A stretch of DNA of 64,000 nucleotides from Hyphomicrobiaceae bacterium (GCA_020637815.1 JACKJS010000001.1:558001-622000); one strand, 5' to 3'. Counted from the stretch's first letter, positions 8,534-18,203 are shown. The notes: generated from the letters alone by a model not told the origin. Numbers and translations: made by a program.

Positions 8534-8989
8534 CTAGAGCATTCGAACCATGAGCGCGCCGACAAAGACAAGTAGCACACCCGATACGCGCCCGGCACTG
8601 AGTTCCCGCTGAGCAAGATCGAAAAGGCCGTAGCGGTCCAAAAAAAGCGCGGCGATGAGCTGTCCGGCAATTCCGAGCGCCATCACCGCCGCGACGCCAA
8701 TTCTCGGCGCAAGCATCAGATTGACCACCACGTAGATGACGCCCAGCAGTCCTCCGCCGAGGAGCATGTAGAGCGGCATGGACGGGATCGCCCCGAGATT
8801 CGTGCTCCCGCGCGCGAAGAGCAGCACGAACACGGCGAGGAACGCGGTTCCGACGCAGAACGACCACAACGCGGCCGAGAGAGGATGTCCAAGGCGCGCC
8901 GCGACTTCGGCGTTGATGGGAGCCTGCGCCGCGATCATACCGCCGGCAACCAAAGCCACCACCGTCAGTAGGATAGCTGCCGCGGACAT
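8534..8989 (-). CDS. YdcZ/DUF606-type DMT transporter
   Basis: 151 residues with five hydrophobic helices, matching the short DMT half-transporters (DUF606) that act as dimers in the inner membrane. AGGAGAA lies 8 nt before the chosen ATG at 8989; an in-frame ATG at 9031 would add an unlikely polar leader that overlaps the end of the cyclophilin gene. Residues such as [21 protein letters not shown] are characteristic of the family. Its place directly before queA suggests co-transcription rather than a role in queuosine uptake, though import of a queuosine precursor cannot be excluded. Confidence 0.85.
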   Translation of the reverse strand: MSAAAILLTVVALVAGGMIAAQAPINAEVAARLGHPLSAALWSFCVGTAFLAVFVLLFARGSTNLGAIPSMPLYMLLGGGLLGVIYVVVNLMLAPRIGVAAVMALGIAGQLIAALFLDRYGLFDLAQRELSAGRVSGVLLVFVGALMVRML

Positions 8990-9027
8990 GGGTGCGTTCT
9001 CCTGGGACTTACCGCCTCTCCCCGCGA

Positions 9028-9495
9028 TCATTCGGCGACGTCGGCGGCGATCTTCGCCGAGACGATCTTGTCGGGATTTGCGGGCGGCTCGCCGCGATTG
9101 ATCTGATCGACAGTCTCCATGCCATCCAACACGCGGCCCCAGACGGTGTATTTGCGGTCAAGGAAGGTGGCGTCGTCAAAGCAAATGAAGAACTGGCTGT
9201 CTGCGGAATCGGGCGACTGCGCGCGTGCCATCGACACGGCACCGCGCGTATGGGGCTCGGTGTTGAACTCCGCCGCGAGCTTCCGGCCCGATCCGCCTGT
9301 GCCCGTACCCGTGGGATCGCCGGTCTGCGCCATGAAGCCTTCGATCACACGGTGAAACGGCACACCATCGTAGAAGCCCTGCCGGGCAAGCTCCTTGATA
9401 CGCGCGACGTGGTTGGGCGCGAGGTCGGGACGCATTTCCACGACAATATCGCCTTTGGTGGTCTCGAGAATGAGAGTGTCTTCGGGATTGGCCAC
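9028..9495 (-). CDS. ppiB: Cyclophilin-type peptidyl-prolyl isomerase (cytoplasmic)
   Basis: 155 residues without a signal peptide. Cyclophilin active-site residues are visible in FHRVIEGFMAQTGDPTGTG, SMARAQ and DSQFFICF. It catalyses cis-trans isomerisation of proline bonds during folding. It follows the periplasmic cyclophilin gene on the same strand with a 48-base gap, the standard tandem in Hyphomicrobiales upstream of queA. A purine-rich AAGGAGC precedes the ATG. Confidence 0.93.
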   Translation of the reverse strand: MANPEDTLILETTKGDIVVEMRPDLAPNHVARIKELARQGFYDGVPFHRVIEGFMAQTGDPTGTGTGGSGRKLAAEFNTEPHTRGAVSMARAQSPDSADSQFFICFDDATFLDRKYTVWGRVLDGMETVDQINRGEPPANPDKIVSAKIAADVAE

Positions 9496-9543
9496 GGTTT
9501 GGGCTCCTTATGTTTGTGTTTCGTATTGCACGTGACGAGACGA

Positions 9544-10188
9544 TTACTCAATCGTCGCTTTCTTGATGTAGTCGAGCTTGGGGAACTGCGTGACCAGGTA
9601 TGCGTTCCCTTGCGCCTTGATCAGCCCCTGGTTGGGACCGTTACCGCGCGGCGCGCCTTCGCCATAGCCCTTGTACAGCGAGTCGACCACGTCCATGCCC
9701 GAGATCACTTTGCCGAAAGGCGCGAAACCTTGGCCGTTCAGCATAGAGTTGTTGTTGAAATTGATGAAGACCTGGGTCGTCCGCGTGTTGGGACCGGCGG
9801 TCGCGAACGTGACCGTGCCCCGGGAGTTCGACTCGCGCACCGGATCGTCCTTGATATTGGCATCGGACCAGGCGGCCGACACATCCGGGTTTCCGCTGAT
9901 GCCGAACTGAACCATGAAGCCGTCGATCACGCGGAAGAAGCGCGCATCGTTGTAGAAACCGGCCTTGACCAGGTTGAAGAAGCGGTCGGCGCCGTTCGGC
10001 GCCCAGTCGCGATTCACCTGGATGACGAACGTTCCCTTCGAGGTATCGAACTTTGCCTTGTATGTATCGGGCGCGCGCGCGTTGAGCGTCGACGGATCCC
10101 CGAGATTCTGGGCCGACGCGGGGGTGAAGGCAGTCATGCCGGCGAAGAGCAAGGATGCGGCGAAAAGGACGGCGGTCCTGATTGTCAT
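9544..10188 (-). CDS. ppiA: Cyclophilin-type peptidyl-prolyl isomerase (periplasmic)
   Basis: 214 residues with an N-terminal signal peptide (hydrophobic core AVLFAASLLFAGMTAF, cleavage near ASAQ). The cyclophilin core includes FFRVIDGFMVQFG, TVTFATAGPNTRTTQVFINF and FAPFGKVISGMDVVD. It assists folding of exported proteins. It lies between coaD and ppiB in one minus-strand series and was probably formed with ppiB by duplication. Confidence 0.92.
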   Translation of the reverse strand: MTIRTAVLFAASLLFAGMTAFTPASAQNLGDPSTLNARAPDTYKAKFDTSKGTFVIQVNRDWAPNGADRFFNLVKAGFYNDARFFRVIDGFMVQFGISGNPDVSAAWSDANIKDDPVRESNSRGTVTFATAGPNTRTTQVFINFNNNSMLNGQGFAPFGKVISGMDVVDSLYKGYGEGAPRGNGPNQGLIKAQGNAYLVTQFPKLDYIKKATIE

Positions 10189-10217
10189 GGGGTTCCTCGT
10201 TTATTGACCACGAAAGA

Positions 10218-10712
10218 CTAAGGGGCGAGTTTGCGTTTCAGCGCGGTATTGACGGAGTCCGGAACGAATTTCGAGACATCGCCGCCCATTGCCGCAATCT
10301 GACGGACGAGACTGGCGGCGATATGGCGCGTTCCGGGCGACGCGGCGAGGAAGACGGTCTCGATATCGGGCGACAGCGCCGCGTTCATGCCGGCCATCTG
10401 CATCTCATAGTCGAAATCGCCAGCGTCGCGCAGCCCGCGAAACACAACCACCGCACCCGCTTCTCGCGCCGCATCGACCGTGAGCCCGTCATAGGTAACC
10501 ACGCCAAGACCGAGATTGAGTTCCGTGGCGATGGGTTCGAGAGCCTGTTGCGCAAGCACGACGCGCTCCTCAGGAGTGAAGAACGGTCCTTTGCTGTGAT
10601 GCGTTCCAATGGCGATGACGAGGCGGTCGACGAGATGCGCCGCGCGGCGCACGATATCGACGTGCCCCAACGTGACGGGATCGAAACTTCCCGGATAAAG
10701 ACCGACGCGCAT
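10218..10712 (-). CDS. coaD: Pantetheine-phosphate adenylyltransferase
   Basis: Transfers AMP from ATP to 4'-phosphopantetheine to form dephospho-CoA, the penultimate CoA step. Signature YPGSFDPVTLGH (nucleotidyltransferase TxGH motif) stands at the start; VVFRGLRDAGDFDYE and the C-terminal phosphate loop around AASLVRQIA are conserved. The start at 10712 (MRVGLYPG) gives 164 residues, the normal size; the frame is open further upstream but without similarity. It heads the coaD-ppiA-ppiB series. Confidence 0.95.
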   Translation of the reverse strand: MRVGLYPGSFDPVTLGHVDIVRRAAHLVDRLVIAIGTHHSKGPFFTPEERVVLAQQALEPIATELNLGLGVVTYDGLTVDAAREAGAVVVFRGLRDAGDFDYEMQMAGMNAALSPDIETVFLAASPGTRHIAASLVRQIAAMGGDVSKFVPDSVNTALKRKLAP

Positions 10713-10876
10713 GCCGCTCACGCTCCTGTTGTCCCGTCGGCTATCCGCTCCCACCAGGCGGACGGACGCGAAGGCCACCTCGCGGCCCCTTCTAGCCGCG
10801 CGGGGGTACGGTCGGCAAGAGCGCGGGACCAACTTGACCACACTTGTTGACCACAGTTGGAACGTGAACCCATATA

Positions 10877-10906
10877 GAAAATGGGCCCGGCGGATCGCCA
10901 GGCCCA
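10877..10906 (-). terminator. Intrinsic terminator after ompW
   Basis: On the minus strand TGGGCC-T-GGCG pairs with CGCC-G-GGCCCA around an ATC loop (plus coordinates 10882-10906), with one internal mismatch, followed by TTTTCTAT. It lies about 26 bases after the OmpW stop codon. Confidence 0.75.
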
Positions 10907-10931
10907 CACAGTTTAGCGGAGGGTGAAGCGG

Positions 10932-11654
10932 CTATTTCAGGTCGTCATAGGCGGTCGTGGTTCCGTGACCGCCCAACAGATCGCTGAGATTGAAGCGATA
11001 GCCGAAACCGGCGGACACGATCAGCGGATCGAGATCCACATCGGCCCGGACCGGCGTTCCGTTCCATTTGGCCGACGTATCGAGCCAGGTCTTCTTCACG
11101 TCGGCATTTAGGTACCAGCCATTGCCGACAGAGATGTCCAGGCCCGCCTGAAGCGTGAAGCCGAGACCGTCGTCGATGCTGAGATCCGCAGCGCCCAGCT
11201 TGTTCTGGCCCGTCCCCTCGTCGAAGAAGGCAATGTATTGGAGGCCCGCGCCGACATAGGGTTTGAACGTGCCGTTGGGATTGAAGTGATACTGCGCGGT
11301 CAGAGCCGGCGGGAATATCCAGGTATCGCCAAGCTCACCGAGGCCAGCGATGCTGCCCGCGGCGTCGATCTCGTGCTTCGAGAAGCAGCAGAACAGCTCG
11401 ACCGCGATATTGTCCGTGAAGAAATATGTCAGGGTCATCGCCGGGATGACTTCATCGCTCGCTTCGGCATCGGCGCCTGGAATGCGGGAGCCGCCGGCGA
11501 ACACCGTTGCGCTGGAATCCGGCAGAACGCCCGTCACCAAGCCGCGGATCATGAAGTCTCCGTGCTGATCGCCGGCCAATGCGGGCTTCGCCACGCCGGC
11601 GAGCGACACGGCCAAGGCAAAGGCGGCCGCCAATGCGGTCAAAGTCGTTTTCAT
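10932..11654 (-). CDS. ompW: OmpW-family outer membrane protein
   Basis: 240 residues: a signal peptide ending near KPALA, then an eight-stranded barrel pattern with OmpW hallmarks (FMIRGLVTGVLPD near the start, TLTYFFTDNIAVELF, LTAQYHFNPNGTFKPYVGAGL, FGYRF near the end). OmpW forms a narrow hydrophobic channel in the outer membrane and is a common FNR-controlled stress porin in Proteobacteria. A perfect FNR/FixK site lies about 180 bases upstream in the divergent region shared with a Crp/Fnr regulator gene. A terminator follows the stop. Confidence 0.92.
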   Translation of the reverse strand: MKTTLTALAAAFALAVSLAGVAKPALAGDQHGDFMIRGLVTGVLPDSSATVFAGGSRIPGADAEASDEVIPAMTLTYFFTDNIAVELFCCFSKHEIDAAGSIAGLGELGDTWIFPPALTAQYHFNPNGTFKPYVGAGLQYIAFFDEGTGQNKLGAADLSIDDGLGFTLQAGLDISVGNGWYLNADVKKTWLDTSAKWNGTPVRADVDLDPLIVSAGFGYRFNLSDLLGGHGTTTAYDDLK

Positions 11655-11826
11655 TGCGTCCCCCAGTCTTTACCCGGGGGCCCTAGAACCCCCGCCTTTT
11701 TCATATTCTCTACTTTCCTCCGACGGTTCTTTCGCTCGCACCAGCCTGGATCGCGCCCGAAGGCTGACCGAAGTCAGGATTTGTCGTCTCCCAATACGGG
11801 TGTTGCGTGGGCGACACAGTTTTTCT

Positions 11827-11840
11827 TGATTCAGATCAAG
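11827..11840. promoter_or_regulatory. Perfect FNR/FixK-type operator TTGAT-N4-ATCAA
   Basis: TTGATTCAGATCAA is an exact dyad matching the FNR/FixK consensus, between divergent ompW and a Crp/Fnr-family gene. Its centre is about 95 bases upstream of the regulator ATG and 180 bases upstream of the ompW ATG. If it sits at -41.5, transcription of the regulator would start near 11875. It may serve one or both genes, including autoregulation. Confidence 0.8.
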
Positions 11841-11928
11841 CCGTTGGGGGTGTCGCCCCTTCGCGCTCTCGTCATTTGGAACGAGCCTGGGTTGATCGGC
11901 GTCAAAGTGCGACTCACCCGGTTTTGAG

Positions 11929-12738
11929 ATGACTGGCGCAACCGACGCTGCCAATCCTCCGTCTCGCGGGATGTCCCATTTGGCCTCTTCCAGTTTGAAC
12001 AACCTGACGTTTTCCCATGGGGTCGATGCGTCTTCGTCGGCCGAATGGCCGGTCCTGATTCCGAATGGCGTCTTGAGCCACGGCACCACGGTGCATACGC
12101 GGCGCGGCCAGCCTTTACCGCTCAGCATTGCCGGCGAGGAGACGGTCTTCGTCGTGCGCATGGCGACGCTCTTGTTTCGCCTGACGTTACCCGGGGATCT
12201 CCGCCAAGGCGTGTCGCTGCTCTATCCCGGCGACGTGTTTCGCTCGGCTTTCGTGCCGCCCGGGGGCGAAGCCCGCTTGCTGGCCCTCACCCCCGGCGAG
12301 GTGTTGCGGTTTCGCTTCGACGCGTTTTCCGAACTCATGGCGGCGGCGCCCGCGGCGCGGGCCTATTTCGACCTCGCGGTGGCGCGGCAAATGGCGCGCC
12401 AAGCCATCCACTTGGCCGCGATCGGGCAGCTCGACTGCTTTCAGCGGCTCGTCACGTTCCTGATGGAACTTGCGCTGCACACCGGCGCTCCGGCTTCGGA
12501 CGGACGGGTAGTCTTCGAGATGCCGCTCAGCCGGAGCGAGATCGCAGAATATTTGGGTGTCAATGCCGATACGCTCTCGCGGATCATGTCTCGGCTGCGC
12601 GGCGAAGGCCTTCTCATTCAACCCGACCGTCATACCGTCTATGTCAGCGACCTGGAGGCGCTGGCCGCCCTGTCACCCGCATCGCCGGCGCTGATGTCGT
12701 TGTGCGGCGGCGCGGCGCCGGAGCCAGCCGACCTCTAA
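11929..12738 (+). CDS. Crp/Fnr-family transcription regulator (FixK-like, no Fe-S cysteines)
   Basis: 269 residues: an N-terminal cyclic-nucleotide-binding-like beta-roll, a long dimer helix and a C-terminal winged helix with [19 protein letters not shown]. The recognition helix keeps the Ser and Arg that read TTGAT half-sites, but the preceding contact Glu of FNR/FixK is Asp. Only two cysteines are present, far apart, so it cannot hold an FNR-type iron-sulfur cluster and probably senses through a partner or another ligand. It is divergent from ompW with a perfect FixK-type site between them. Its end overlaps the gyrA stop by 4 bases. Confidence 0.9.
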   Translation: MTGATDAANPPSRGMSHLASSSLNNLTFSHGVDASSSAEWPVLIPNGVLSHGTTVHTRRGQPLPLSIAGEETVFVVRMATLLFRLTLPGDLRQGVSLLYPGDVFRSAFVPPGGEARLLALTPGEVLRFRFDAFSELMAAAPAARAYFDLAVARQMARQAIHLAAIGQLDCFQRLVTFLMELALHTGAPASDGRVVFEMPLSRSEIAEYLGVNADTLSRIMSRLRGEGLLIQPDRHTVYVSDLEALAALSPASPALMSLCGGAAPEPADL

Positions 12739-15503
12739 GCGGTTTCCGGACCGCTTGGATCGATCCCGCCGCCCTCCTCGTCATCGCCATTTTCGTCGCC
12801 GTTGCCGTTCTCGTCCGGAATGTGCTCCACTGAGACCACACGCTCGTCGGCGGCAGTGTCGAAAATGATGACGCCTTGGGTCGAACGGCCAACGACCGAG
12901 ATGCCGTCCACGGGAACCCGGATCAGCTGTCCGCGATCGGTCACGAGCATGACCTGATCGCTGTCGTCGGCGGGGAACGAGGCGACCAGCTTGCCGTTCC
13001 GCTGGTTTACGGTCATGCCGATAATGCCTTTCCCGCCCCGACCGGAGACCCGGTACTCATAGGCGCTGGAGCGCTTGCCGTAGCCGTTCTCCGAGATCGT
13101 CAGCACCATCTGCTCATGGGCGCTGAGCTCGGCGTACCGCTCCGGACTGAGCGCAACGTCGGCGGCATCCTCGGTCTCCGGCTCCAGGTCCGGTTCCTGC
13201 TCCGAGCCGCCGCGGCGCATCATGTTGGCCTGGCGGACATAGGCGGTGCGTTCGGCCGCATCGGCCTCCACATGGGTCAGGATGGCCATGGAGATGAGCT
13301 CGTCGCCCTTGGCGAGATTGATGCCGCGCACGCCGGTGGAGTCGCGCCCCTTGAACACGCGCACATCGGTCGCCGGGAAGCGGATGGCCTGGCCGTCACG
13401 CGACGTCAGGAGCACGTCCTGCTGTTCGTTGCAGACATCGACGCCGACGATACGGTCGCCTTCCTCCAGCTTCATCGCGATCTTGCCGTTCTGGCGAACC
13501 TCGACGAAGTCGGAGAGTTTGTTGCGCCGGACGCTGCCGTCATTGGTGGCGAACATCACGTCGAGCTTTTCCCACGAGTCTTCGTCCTCCGGCAGAGGAA
13601 GGATCGTGGTGATGATTTCGTCCTTGCCGAGGGGCAGCAGATTGATCAGCGCCTTACCCCGGGCCTGCGGCGCGGCCAATGGCAGGCGCCAGACCTTCAT
13701 CTTGTATGCCATGCCGCGCGAGGAGAAGAACAGCACGGGCGTGTGTGTGTTGGCGATATACAGACGGCTGACGAAGTCTTCGTCCCGCGTCGCCATGCCG
13801 GCGCGCCCCTTGCCGCCACGACGCTGCGCCCTATAGGTCGAGAGCGGTACACGCTTGATGTAGCCCTTGTGAGACACGGTCACGACCATGTCTTCGCGCT
13901 GGATGAGGTCTTCGTCCTCGACCTCGCCCATCATCTCCGTGATCTCGGTGCGTCGGGGCGTACCGAACTGCTCCTTGAGATCGGTCAGCTCGGTCTTGAC
14001 GATCGCGACGATCCGCGCGCGCGACCGCAAGATTTCGAGATAGTCCGCGATCTGCGCGCCGAGCCCCATCAACTCGTCGCCGATTTCGTCGCGGCCGAGC
14101 GCCGTCAGGCGTTGCAGGCGAAGATCCAGAATCGCCTTGGCCTGCTCCTCGGACAATTTGTACGTGCCTTCCGACGACACTTTGTGCCGCGGATCGGCGA
14201 TCAACTCCACCAGCGGCGCGACGTCTTTCGCGGGCCAATCGCGCTCCATCAATTGCGTCCGCGCGGTTGCCGGGTCCGGTGCCTTGCGGATCAGCGCGAT
14301 GATCTCGTCGATATTCGCGACGGCGATGGCGAGGCCGACCAAGACGTGGGCCCGCTCGCGCGCTTTGCGCAGCAGATGCTTGATCCGGCGCCCGACGACC
14401 TCCTCGCGGAAGTCGGTGAAAGCGCGGATCATGTCCTTGAGGTTCAACACCTCGGGCCGGCCGCCGTTCAGCGCCACCATGTTGCAGCCGAACGTGCTTT
14501 GGAGCGGCGAGAAGCGATAGAGCTGATTGCGCACCACGTCGGCCATGGCCTCGCGCTTCAACTCGATCACGACGCGCATGCCTGCGCGATCGCTTTCGTC
14601 ACGAATGTCGGCAATGCCTTCGATCTTCTTGTCGCGTACGAGCTCGGCGATCTTCTCGACCATCGAGGCCTTGTTCACCTGATACGGGATCTCGGTGACG
14701 ATGAGCGCCTCCCGGTCCTTCCGCACCTCTTCCACGTGCACGCGCCCGCGCATGATTACCGAGCCACGGCCTTTGTGATAGGCGGAGCGGATGCCCGCGC
14801 GGCCGAGAATGAGGCCACCGGTAGGAAAGTCCGGACCCGGAACGATTTCGATCAACTCGTCGATCTCGATCGCCGGATTGTCGAGATAGGCGATGCAGGC
14901 GTCGCACACCTCGCCGAGATTGTGCGGCGGAATGTTCGTCGCCATGCCGACGGCGATGCCGCCTGCTCCGTTGACGAGAAGATTGGGAAATTTCGCGGGC
15001 AGAACAACAGGCTCTCGCTCGCGTCCGTCATAGTTGGGCTGGAAGTCGACCGTGTCGTTTTCAAGGTCGTCGAGCAGCGCCATCGCCGGCTTGGCCAAGC
15101 GCACTTCGGTATAGCGTTCGGCGGCCGGCGGGTCTCCGTCGATGGACCCGAAATTGCCCTGCCCGTCCACGAGCGGCAGACGCATGGAGAAGTCCTGCGC
15201 GAGCCGGACCAGCGCGTCGTAGATCGCCTGATTGCCGTGGGGATGATACTTGCCCATCGTATCGCCGGTCACGCGCGCCGATTTGTTGTACGGCCGGTCC
15301 GGCGTGTAGTTGTTCTCGCGCATCGAATAGAGGATGCGCCGGTGAACGGGCTTCAGGCCGTCTCGCGCATCGGGCAGCGCACGCGACACGATCACGCTCA
15401 TGGCGTAATCGAGATAGGAGCGCTTCATCTCGTCGATGAGCGAAACCGGCTTGATGTCGGAGGAGGACGGCCCCTCGACACCTGAATCGTCTTCGTCAGC
15501 CAA
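12735..15503 (-). CDS. gyrA: DNA gyrase subunit A
   Basis: 922 residues. It cuts and rejoins DNA in the gyrase A2B2 complex to introduce negative supercoils. Catalytic Tyr131 lies in [10 protein letters not shown], and the GyrA-box QRRGGKG that wraps DNA is present in the C-terminal pinwheel domain. The quinolone region reads [12 protein letters not shown]: the position of E. coli Ser83 is Gln (residue 92) and of Asp82 is Asn (residue 91), while Asp87 is kept. The C-terminal tail is acidic (EDD-rich), as is common. The nearest other genes are the Crp/Fnr regulator (convergent) and two small membrane proteins (divergent). Confidence 0.98.
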   Translation of the reverse strand: MADEDDSGVEGPSSSDIKPVSLIDEMKRSYLDYAMSVIVSRALPDARDGLKPVHRRILYSMRENNYTPDRPYNKSARVTGDTMGKYHPHGNQAIYDALVRLAQDFSMRLPLVDGQGNFGSIDGDPPAAERYTEVRLAKPAMALLDDLENDTVDFQPNYDGREREPVVLPAKFPNLLVNGAGGIAVGMATNIPPHNLGEVCDACIAYLDNPAIEIDELIEIVPGPDFPTGGLILGRAGIRSAYHKGRGSVIMRGRVHVEEVRKDREALIVTEIPYQVNKASMVEKIAELVRDKKIEGIADIRDESDRAGMRVVIELKREAMADVVRNQLYRFSPLQSTFGCNMVALNGGRPEVLNLKDMIRAFTDFREEVVGRRIKHLLRKARERAHVLVGLAIAVANIDEIIALIRKAPDPATARTQLMERDWPAKDVAPLVELIADPRHKVSSEGTYKLSEEQAKAILDLRLQRLTALGRDEIGDELMGLGAQIADYLEILRSRARIVAIVKTELTDLKEQFGTPRRTEITEMMGEVEDEDLIQREDMVVTVSHKGYIKRVPLSTYRAQRRGGKGRAGMATRDEDFVSRLYIANTHTPVLFFSSRGMAYKMKVWRLPLAAPQARGKALINLLPLGKDEIITTILPLPEDEDSWEKLDVMFATNDGSVRRNKLSDFVEVRQNGKIAMKLEEGDRIVGVDVCNEQQDVLLTSRDGQAIRFPATDVRVFKGRDSTGVRGINLAKGDELISMAILTHVEADAAERTAYVRQANMMRRGGSEQEPDLEPETEDAADVALSPERYAELSAHEQMVLTISENGYGKRSSAYEYRVSGRGGKGIIGMTVNQRNGKLVASFPADDSDQVMLVTDRGQLIRVPVDGISVVGRSTQGVIIFDTAADERVVSVEHIPDENGNGDENGDDEEGGGIDPSGPETA

Positions 15504-15876
15504 GGACGGAAATGCCTTCCAAATATCGGTTTATGAACGTCACGGAAGCGCGCGAAGAGTGGCCTTGCTGCGCCTGCATTCCGGATTCGTTCGAGGAGCT
15601 TCTTCTATAGCTGATTTGGGGTGGATTCCGCAACTGCTTTAGGGGTTAGAGAATGCTCGTTTTCTTTGTTTATTTCAACAAGTTGCATTCGGTAGCCATA
15701 CGCTCGAAGGCCCCACTTCGGACCCATCCGAGCGTCGCGTTGAACGGCAGCTTTTCGGACTCGTTGACAGCTCCGATGGGGCACGGCGAGTCGACCCGAA
15801 ATTCTCGCTTCTGATTGACTGAACGATTGGCAACTTGTGGCCGTTGATCGATAATTGCCGTGAAAGGACTTTCCAA
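15504..15876. other. Intergenic region upstream of gyrA
   Basis: 373 bases between divergent gyrA and a small membrane protein gene. It is AT-richer than the flanks around 15600-15680, as expected for promoters. No gene or strong hairpin is visible, and I could not fix promoter hexamers. Confidence 0.4.
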
Positions 15877-16299
15877 GTGCCGACGTCGATCACCCGTTCC
15901 GAGGAGTCCCCTATCGACCGCCAAATCGTCCGTGCTTTGGTGGTCCAGCAGTACGTCCTGGTCGTTGTTTGCGCGGCGGTCGCGCTCGTGGTGGGGTACC
16001 TTGGGAGCAAGGTTGCGACGTTCGATCGCGCAAGCCAGGTCATCGCAGCGGGAGCGGCTGTGTTCGTTGCCATCGTCGTTGCAGTTGGGCTCCTGCGTTA
16101 CATCAATGCGCTGATAAGCCTCAAGGCGGCTACTCAGTCGGACTATTCCGCCGCCATTTCCGAGACGCTAATTCGTCGCCTGGAAAAGACGGCCCCCGAT
16201 GTGGCGGAGCAGGCACGGCAGATCGACCCGTCGGACCTCTTGCGGGACGGCCTTGAAAGGCTCAAGTCCAGGCAAGGCACGCCGTCCGGCACCCCGTAG
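15877..16299 (+). CDS. Small membrane protein of unknown function, first of a pair
   Basis: 140 residues from a GTG at 15877, preceded at 8 nt by AAAGGA; an upstream in-frame ATG at 15835 is possible but lacks a binding site. Two hydrophobic helices (VVCAAVALVVGYLGS and AAGAAVFVAIVVAVGLL) are followed by a charged cytoplasmic tail. No family is recognised. The next gene starts 5 bases later, so the two are surely co-transcribed and may form one membrane complex. Confidence 0.6.
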   Translation: MPTSITRSEESPIDRQIVRALVVQQYVLVVVCAAVALVVGYLGSKVATFDRASQVIAAGAAVFVAIVVAVGLLRYINALISLKAATQSDYSAAISETLIRRLEKTAPDVAEQARQIDPSDLLRDGLERLKSRQGTPSGTP

Positions 16300-16304
16300 C
16301 GAAA

Positions 16305-16757
16305 ATGCAGCGCAGCCTTCCGGTCGATCGAAGCTTTGGTCTATCGCCGAAGGAACTCAATGCACTCACGGACGCGCTCACGGCCGATCTGCAATCATTC
16401 TGGACTCTGACGGGCATTGACCCCGCTTCGCCGGCCACGACGTCCACGCCCGCAACGAACTATTGGTGGTTACTGATGCTCGACCGGGCCCGAGAACTCG
16501 AATGCATGCAAGCCGTTAAACTTACCGACTATCTCCGAGCGGCGATCTACCCATCCGTGGCCGTGCTCGGATTCGGAATCGCTTTCACCGCGCCAGAAAT
16601 TGACTCGGTCCCCGCAAAAGTCGGCATCTTCATCGCCGCTGCAAGCGGAGGGGCTACGCTCTGGGATTCGAGCAGACTCATTCGCAAAGACTTGCGTGTC
16701 ACGGCCCGTCTTCATGCGATCGACAGGGCGAAGCTCTTGCTCAACTCTATTGCATAA
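16305..16757 (+). CDS. Membrane protein of unknown function, second of a pair
   Basis: 150 residues, starting 5 bases after the previous gene. It has a soluble N-terminus rich in Thr/Ala, then two hydrophobic segments (IYPSVAVLGFGIAFTAP and VGIFIAAASGGATLW) and a basic C-terminus. No family is recognised. The pair lies between gyrA and ssb, where the core order has no counterpart, so it is probably a recent insertion. It converges on ssb. Confidence 0.6.
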   Translation: MQRSLPVDRSFGLSPKELNALTDALTADLQSFWTLTGIDPASPATTSTPATNYWWLLMLDRARELECMQAVKLTDYLRAAIYPSVAVLGFGIAFTAPEIDSVPAKVGIFIAAASGGATLWDSSRLIRKDLRVTARLHAIDRAKLLLNSIA

Positions 16758-16775
16758 GGAGCTGCGCTAACCCCG

Positions 16776-17243
16776 TCAGAACGGGATCTCGTCGTCCAGT
16801 TCCTTGTTGAACGACTGACCGCCGCTGAGCGGTTTGGTGCGGCCGAAGTCGCCGCTGCCGCTCCCGCCGCCCTCGCTCATGCCGCCTCCCTGGCGTCCGT
16901 CGAGCATGGTCAGCGTCGAATTGAAGCCCTGCAGCACGACTTCCGTCGTATAGCGCTCCTGGCCCGACTGATCTTCCCATTTCCGGGTTTGCAGCGAGCC
17001 CTCGACATAGACCTTCGAGCCCTTCCTCAAATACTGCTCGGCGACCCGCGCCAGCCCCTCGGAGAAGATCACGACGCGATGCCATTCGGTCTTCTCGCGG
17101 CGCTCGCCGGAGTTCTTGTCGCGCCAGCTCTCGGTCGTGGCCAGACGCAGATTGACGATGGGACGGCCATCCTGAGTGTGGCGAACTTCCGGGTCGGCAC
17201 CGAGATTGCCGATGAGAATGACTTTATTGACCGATCCGGCCAT
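16776..17243 (-). CDS. ssb: Single-stranded DNA-binding protein
   Basis: 155 residues: an N-terminal OB fold beginning [19 protein letters not shown], with LRLATTESW and EWHRVVIF, a Gly/Ser-rich linker and the acidic tip DDEIPF that recruits repair and replication proteins. It coats single-stranded DNA. Nearby uvrA and ssb are a usual neighbourhood in Alphaproteobacteria. No perfect LexA site (GTTC-N7-GTTC) was found upstream. Confidence 0.97.
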   Translation of the reverse strand: MAGSVNKVILIGNLGADPEVRHTQDGRPIVNLRLATTESWRDKNSGERREKTEWHRVVIFSEGLARVAEQYLRKGSKVYVEGSLQTRKWEDQSGQERYTTEVVLQGFNSTLTMLDGRQGGGMSEGGGSGSGDFGRTKPLSGGQSFNKELDDEIPF

Positions 17244-17587
17244 GTTTTCGACCTCCCCGCGTCTCTGCCGCTGTCACATTTGCACCCGCCGGGCGCCGGA
17301 CCCGCGCAAGCGTGCGCCCACGCTCCCATTCGAGGCAATCCGGCACCATAGGCGCAGGACCATCCGGGTACCAGGAGACTTCCCGCCTCTGTCCCCCCTG
17401 TCCACAACCAACCGGCCGTAGCCGGACCACGTGCAAATGTACCTGTTTTGTTCTCGCCCGTCCACCATCTTGCACTCTTGTGATTCCCTGATTTGGGCCC
17501 TATGGCTAACAAAACGATCGACAAAATTCGGCAGCGCGCCTTCATCCTCCAAGGACGCATGCCCTAGACTCAGGAAATGCAGGAACG
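17244..17587. other. Intergenic region between ssb and a MAPEG-family gene
   Basis: 344 bases between divergent genes. I see no gene, no strong terminator and no perfect operator. GGAC-N6-GAAC on the minus strand around 17449-17462 resembles half of a LexA site but has the wrong spacing. Confidence 0.4.
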
Positions 17588-18199
17588 ATGCAGCGGCAGG
17601 TCCGCCACGGACAATCATCCACGCGCCGAAAGGGCAAACGGCGCGATCCCCGCGTGAAATATTTCGGCTTCACCGCCATGCAGTGGCCCTTCATCGCCAC
17701 GCTGGTCGGCAACTGGCTGTTCTCCGCCGCCGTCTTTGCGGCCGGCAAGATGTTCTGGGATTGGACGCCCGAGGCTTGGGGGATTGCCGACCGGCTGGCC
17801 CTCGTCATCAAGGACGCGGTAATCGCGATTATTCCCGGCGTCATCGGCATCTGTATCGTCGCCGCGCAGCGCCTCGACCCGTCGATGTTCGTCGGCCAGG
17901 TGCCGAAACCGAACTCGCCGGTCGAGATCAACACCAAATTTATCCTGAACACGTTCGAGCAATTCACGGCCTACTTCATCGCCAATGCGGGCCTTGCGAT
18001 GTACTGCCCGATCGAGGAGGCTCGCACGCTCCCGATCCTGACGGGTTTATTCGTGCTCGGCCGCATCCTCTTCTGGGTCGGCTATCACAAGAACCCGTAT
18101 TTGCGCGCCTTCGGCTTCGGCGTGACCTTCTATCCGACGGTCATCGCCTATGTCTGGCTCGTGCTGATTATGGTGTTCGGGATCAGGGTGCCGCTCTAG
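17588..18199 (+). CDS. MAPEG-family membrane protein
   Basis: 203 residues with four hydrophobic helices. The C-terminal half has the MAPEG pattern: NTFEQFTAYFIANAG, ARTLPILTGLFVLGRILFW and YHKNPYLRAFGFG. Family members are membrane-bound glutathione-dependent enzymes, but many bacterial ones have unknown substrates. The basic N-terminus before the first helix may be over-extended; a GTG at 17654 (VKYFGF) is an alternative start. It converges on the UPF0314 gene with a 4-base gap. Confidence 0.75.
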   Translation: MQRQVRHGQSSTRRKGKRRDPRVKYFGFTAMQWPFIATLVGNWLFSAAVFAAGKMFWDWTPEAWGIADRLALVIKDAVIAIIPGVIGICIVAAQRLDPSMFVGQVPKPNSPVEINTKFILNTFEQFTAYFIANAGLAMYCPIEEARTLPILTGLFVLGRILFWVGYHKNPYLRAFGFGVTFYPTVIAYVWLVLIMVFGIRVPL

Positions 18200-18203
18200 G
18201 CCG

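Noticed and set aside
12876..15485. 869-codon open frame on the strand opposite gyrA
   Set aside because: It is an antisense shadow of a GC-rich conserved gene: no start signal and no family motifs, while the opposite strand is clearly gyrA.
17440..17470. LexA (SOS) box upstream of ssb
   Set aside because: GGAC-N6-GAAC has the wrong spacing and one wrong base for the alphaproteobacterial GTTC-N7-GTTC site.
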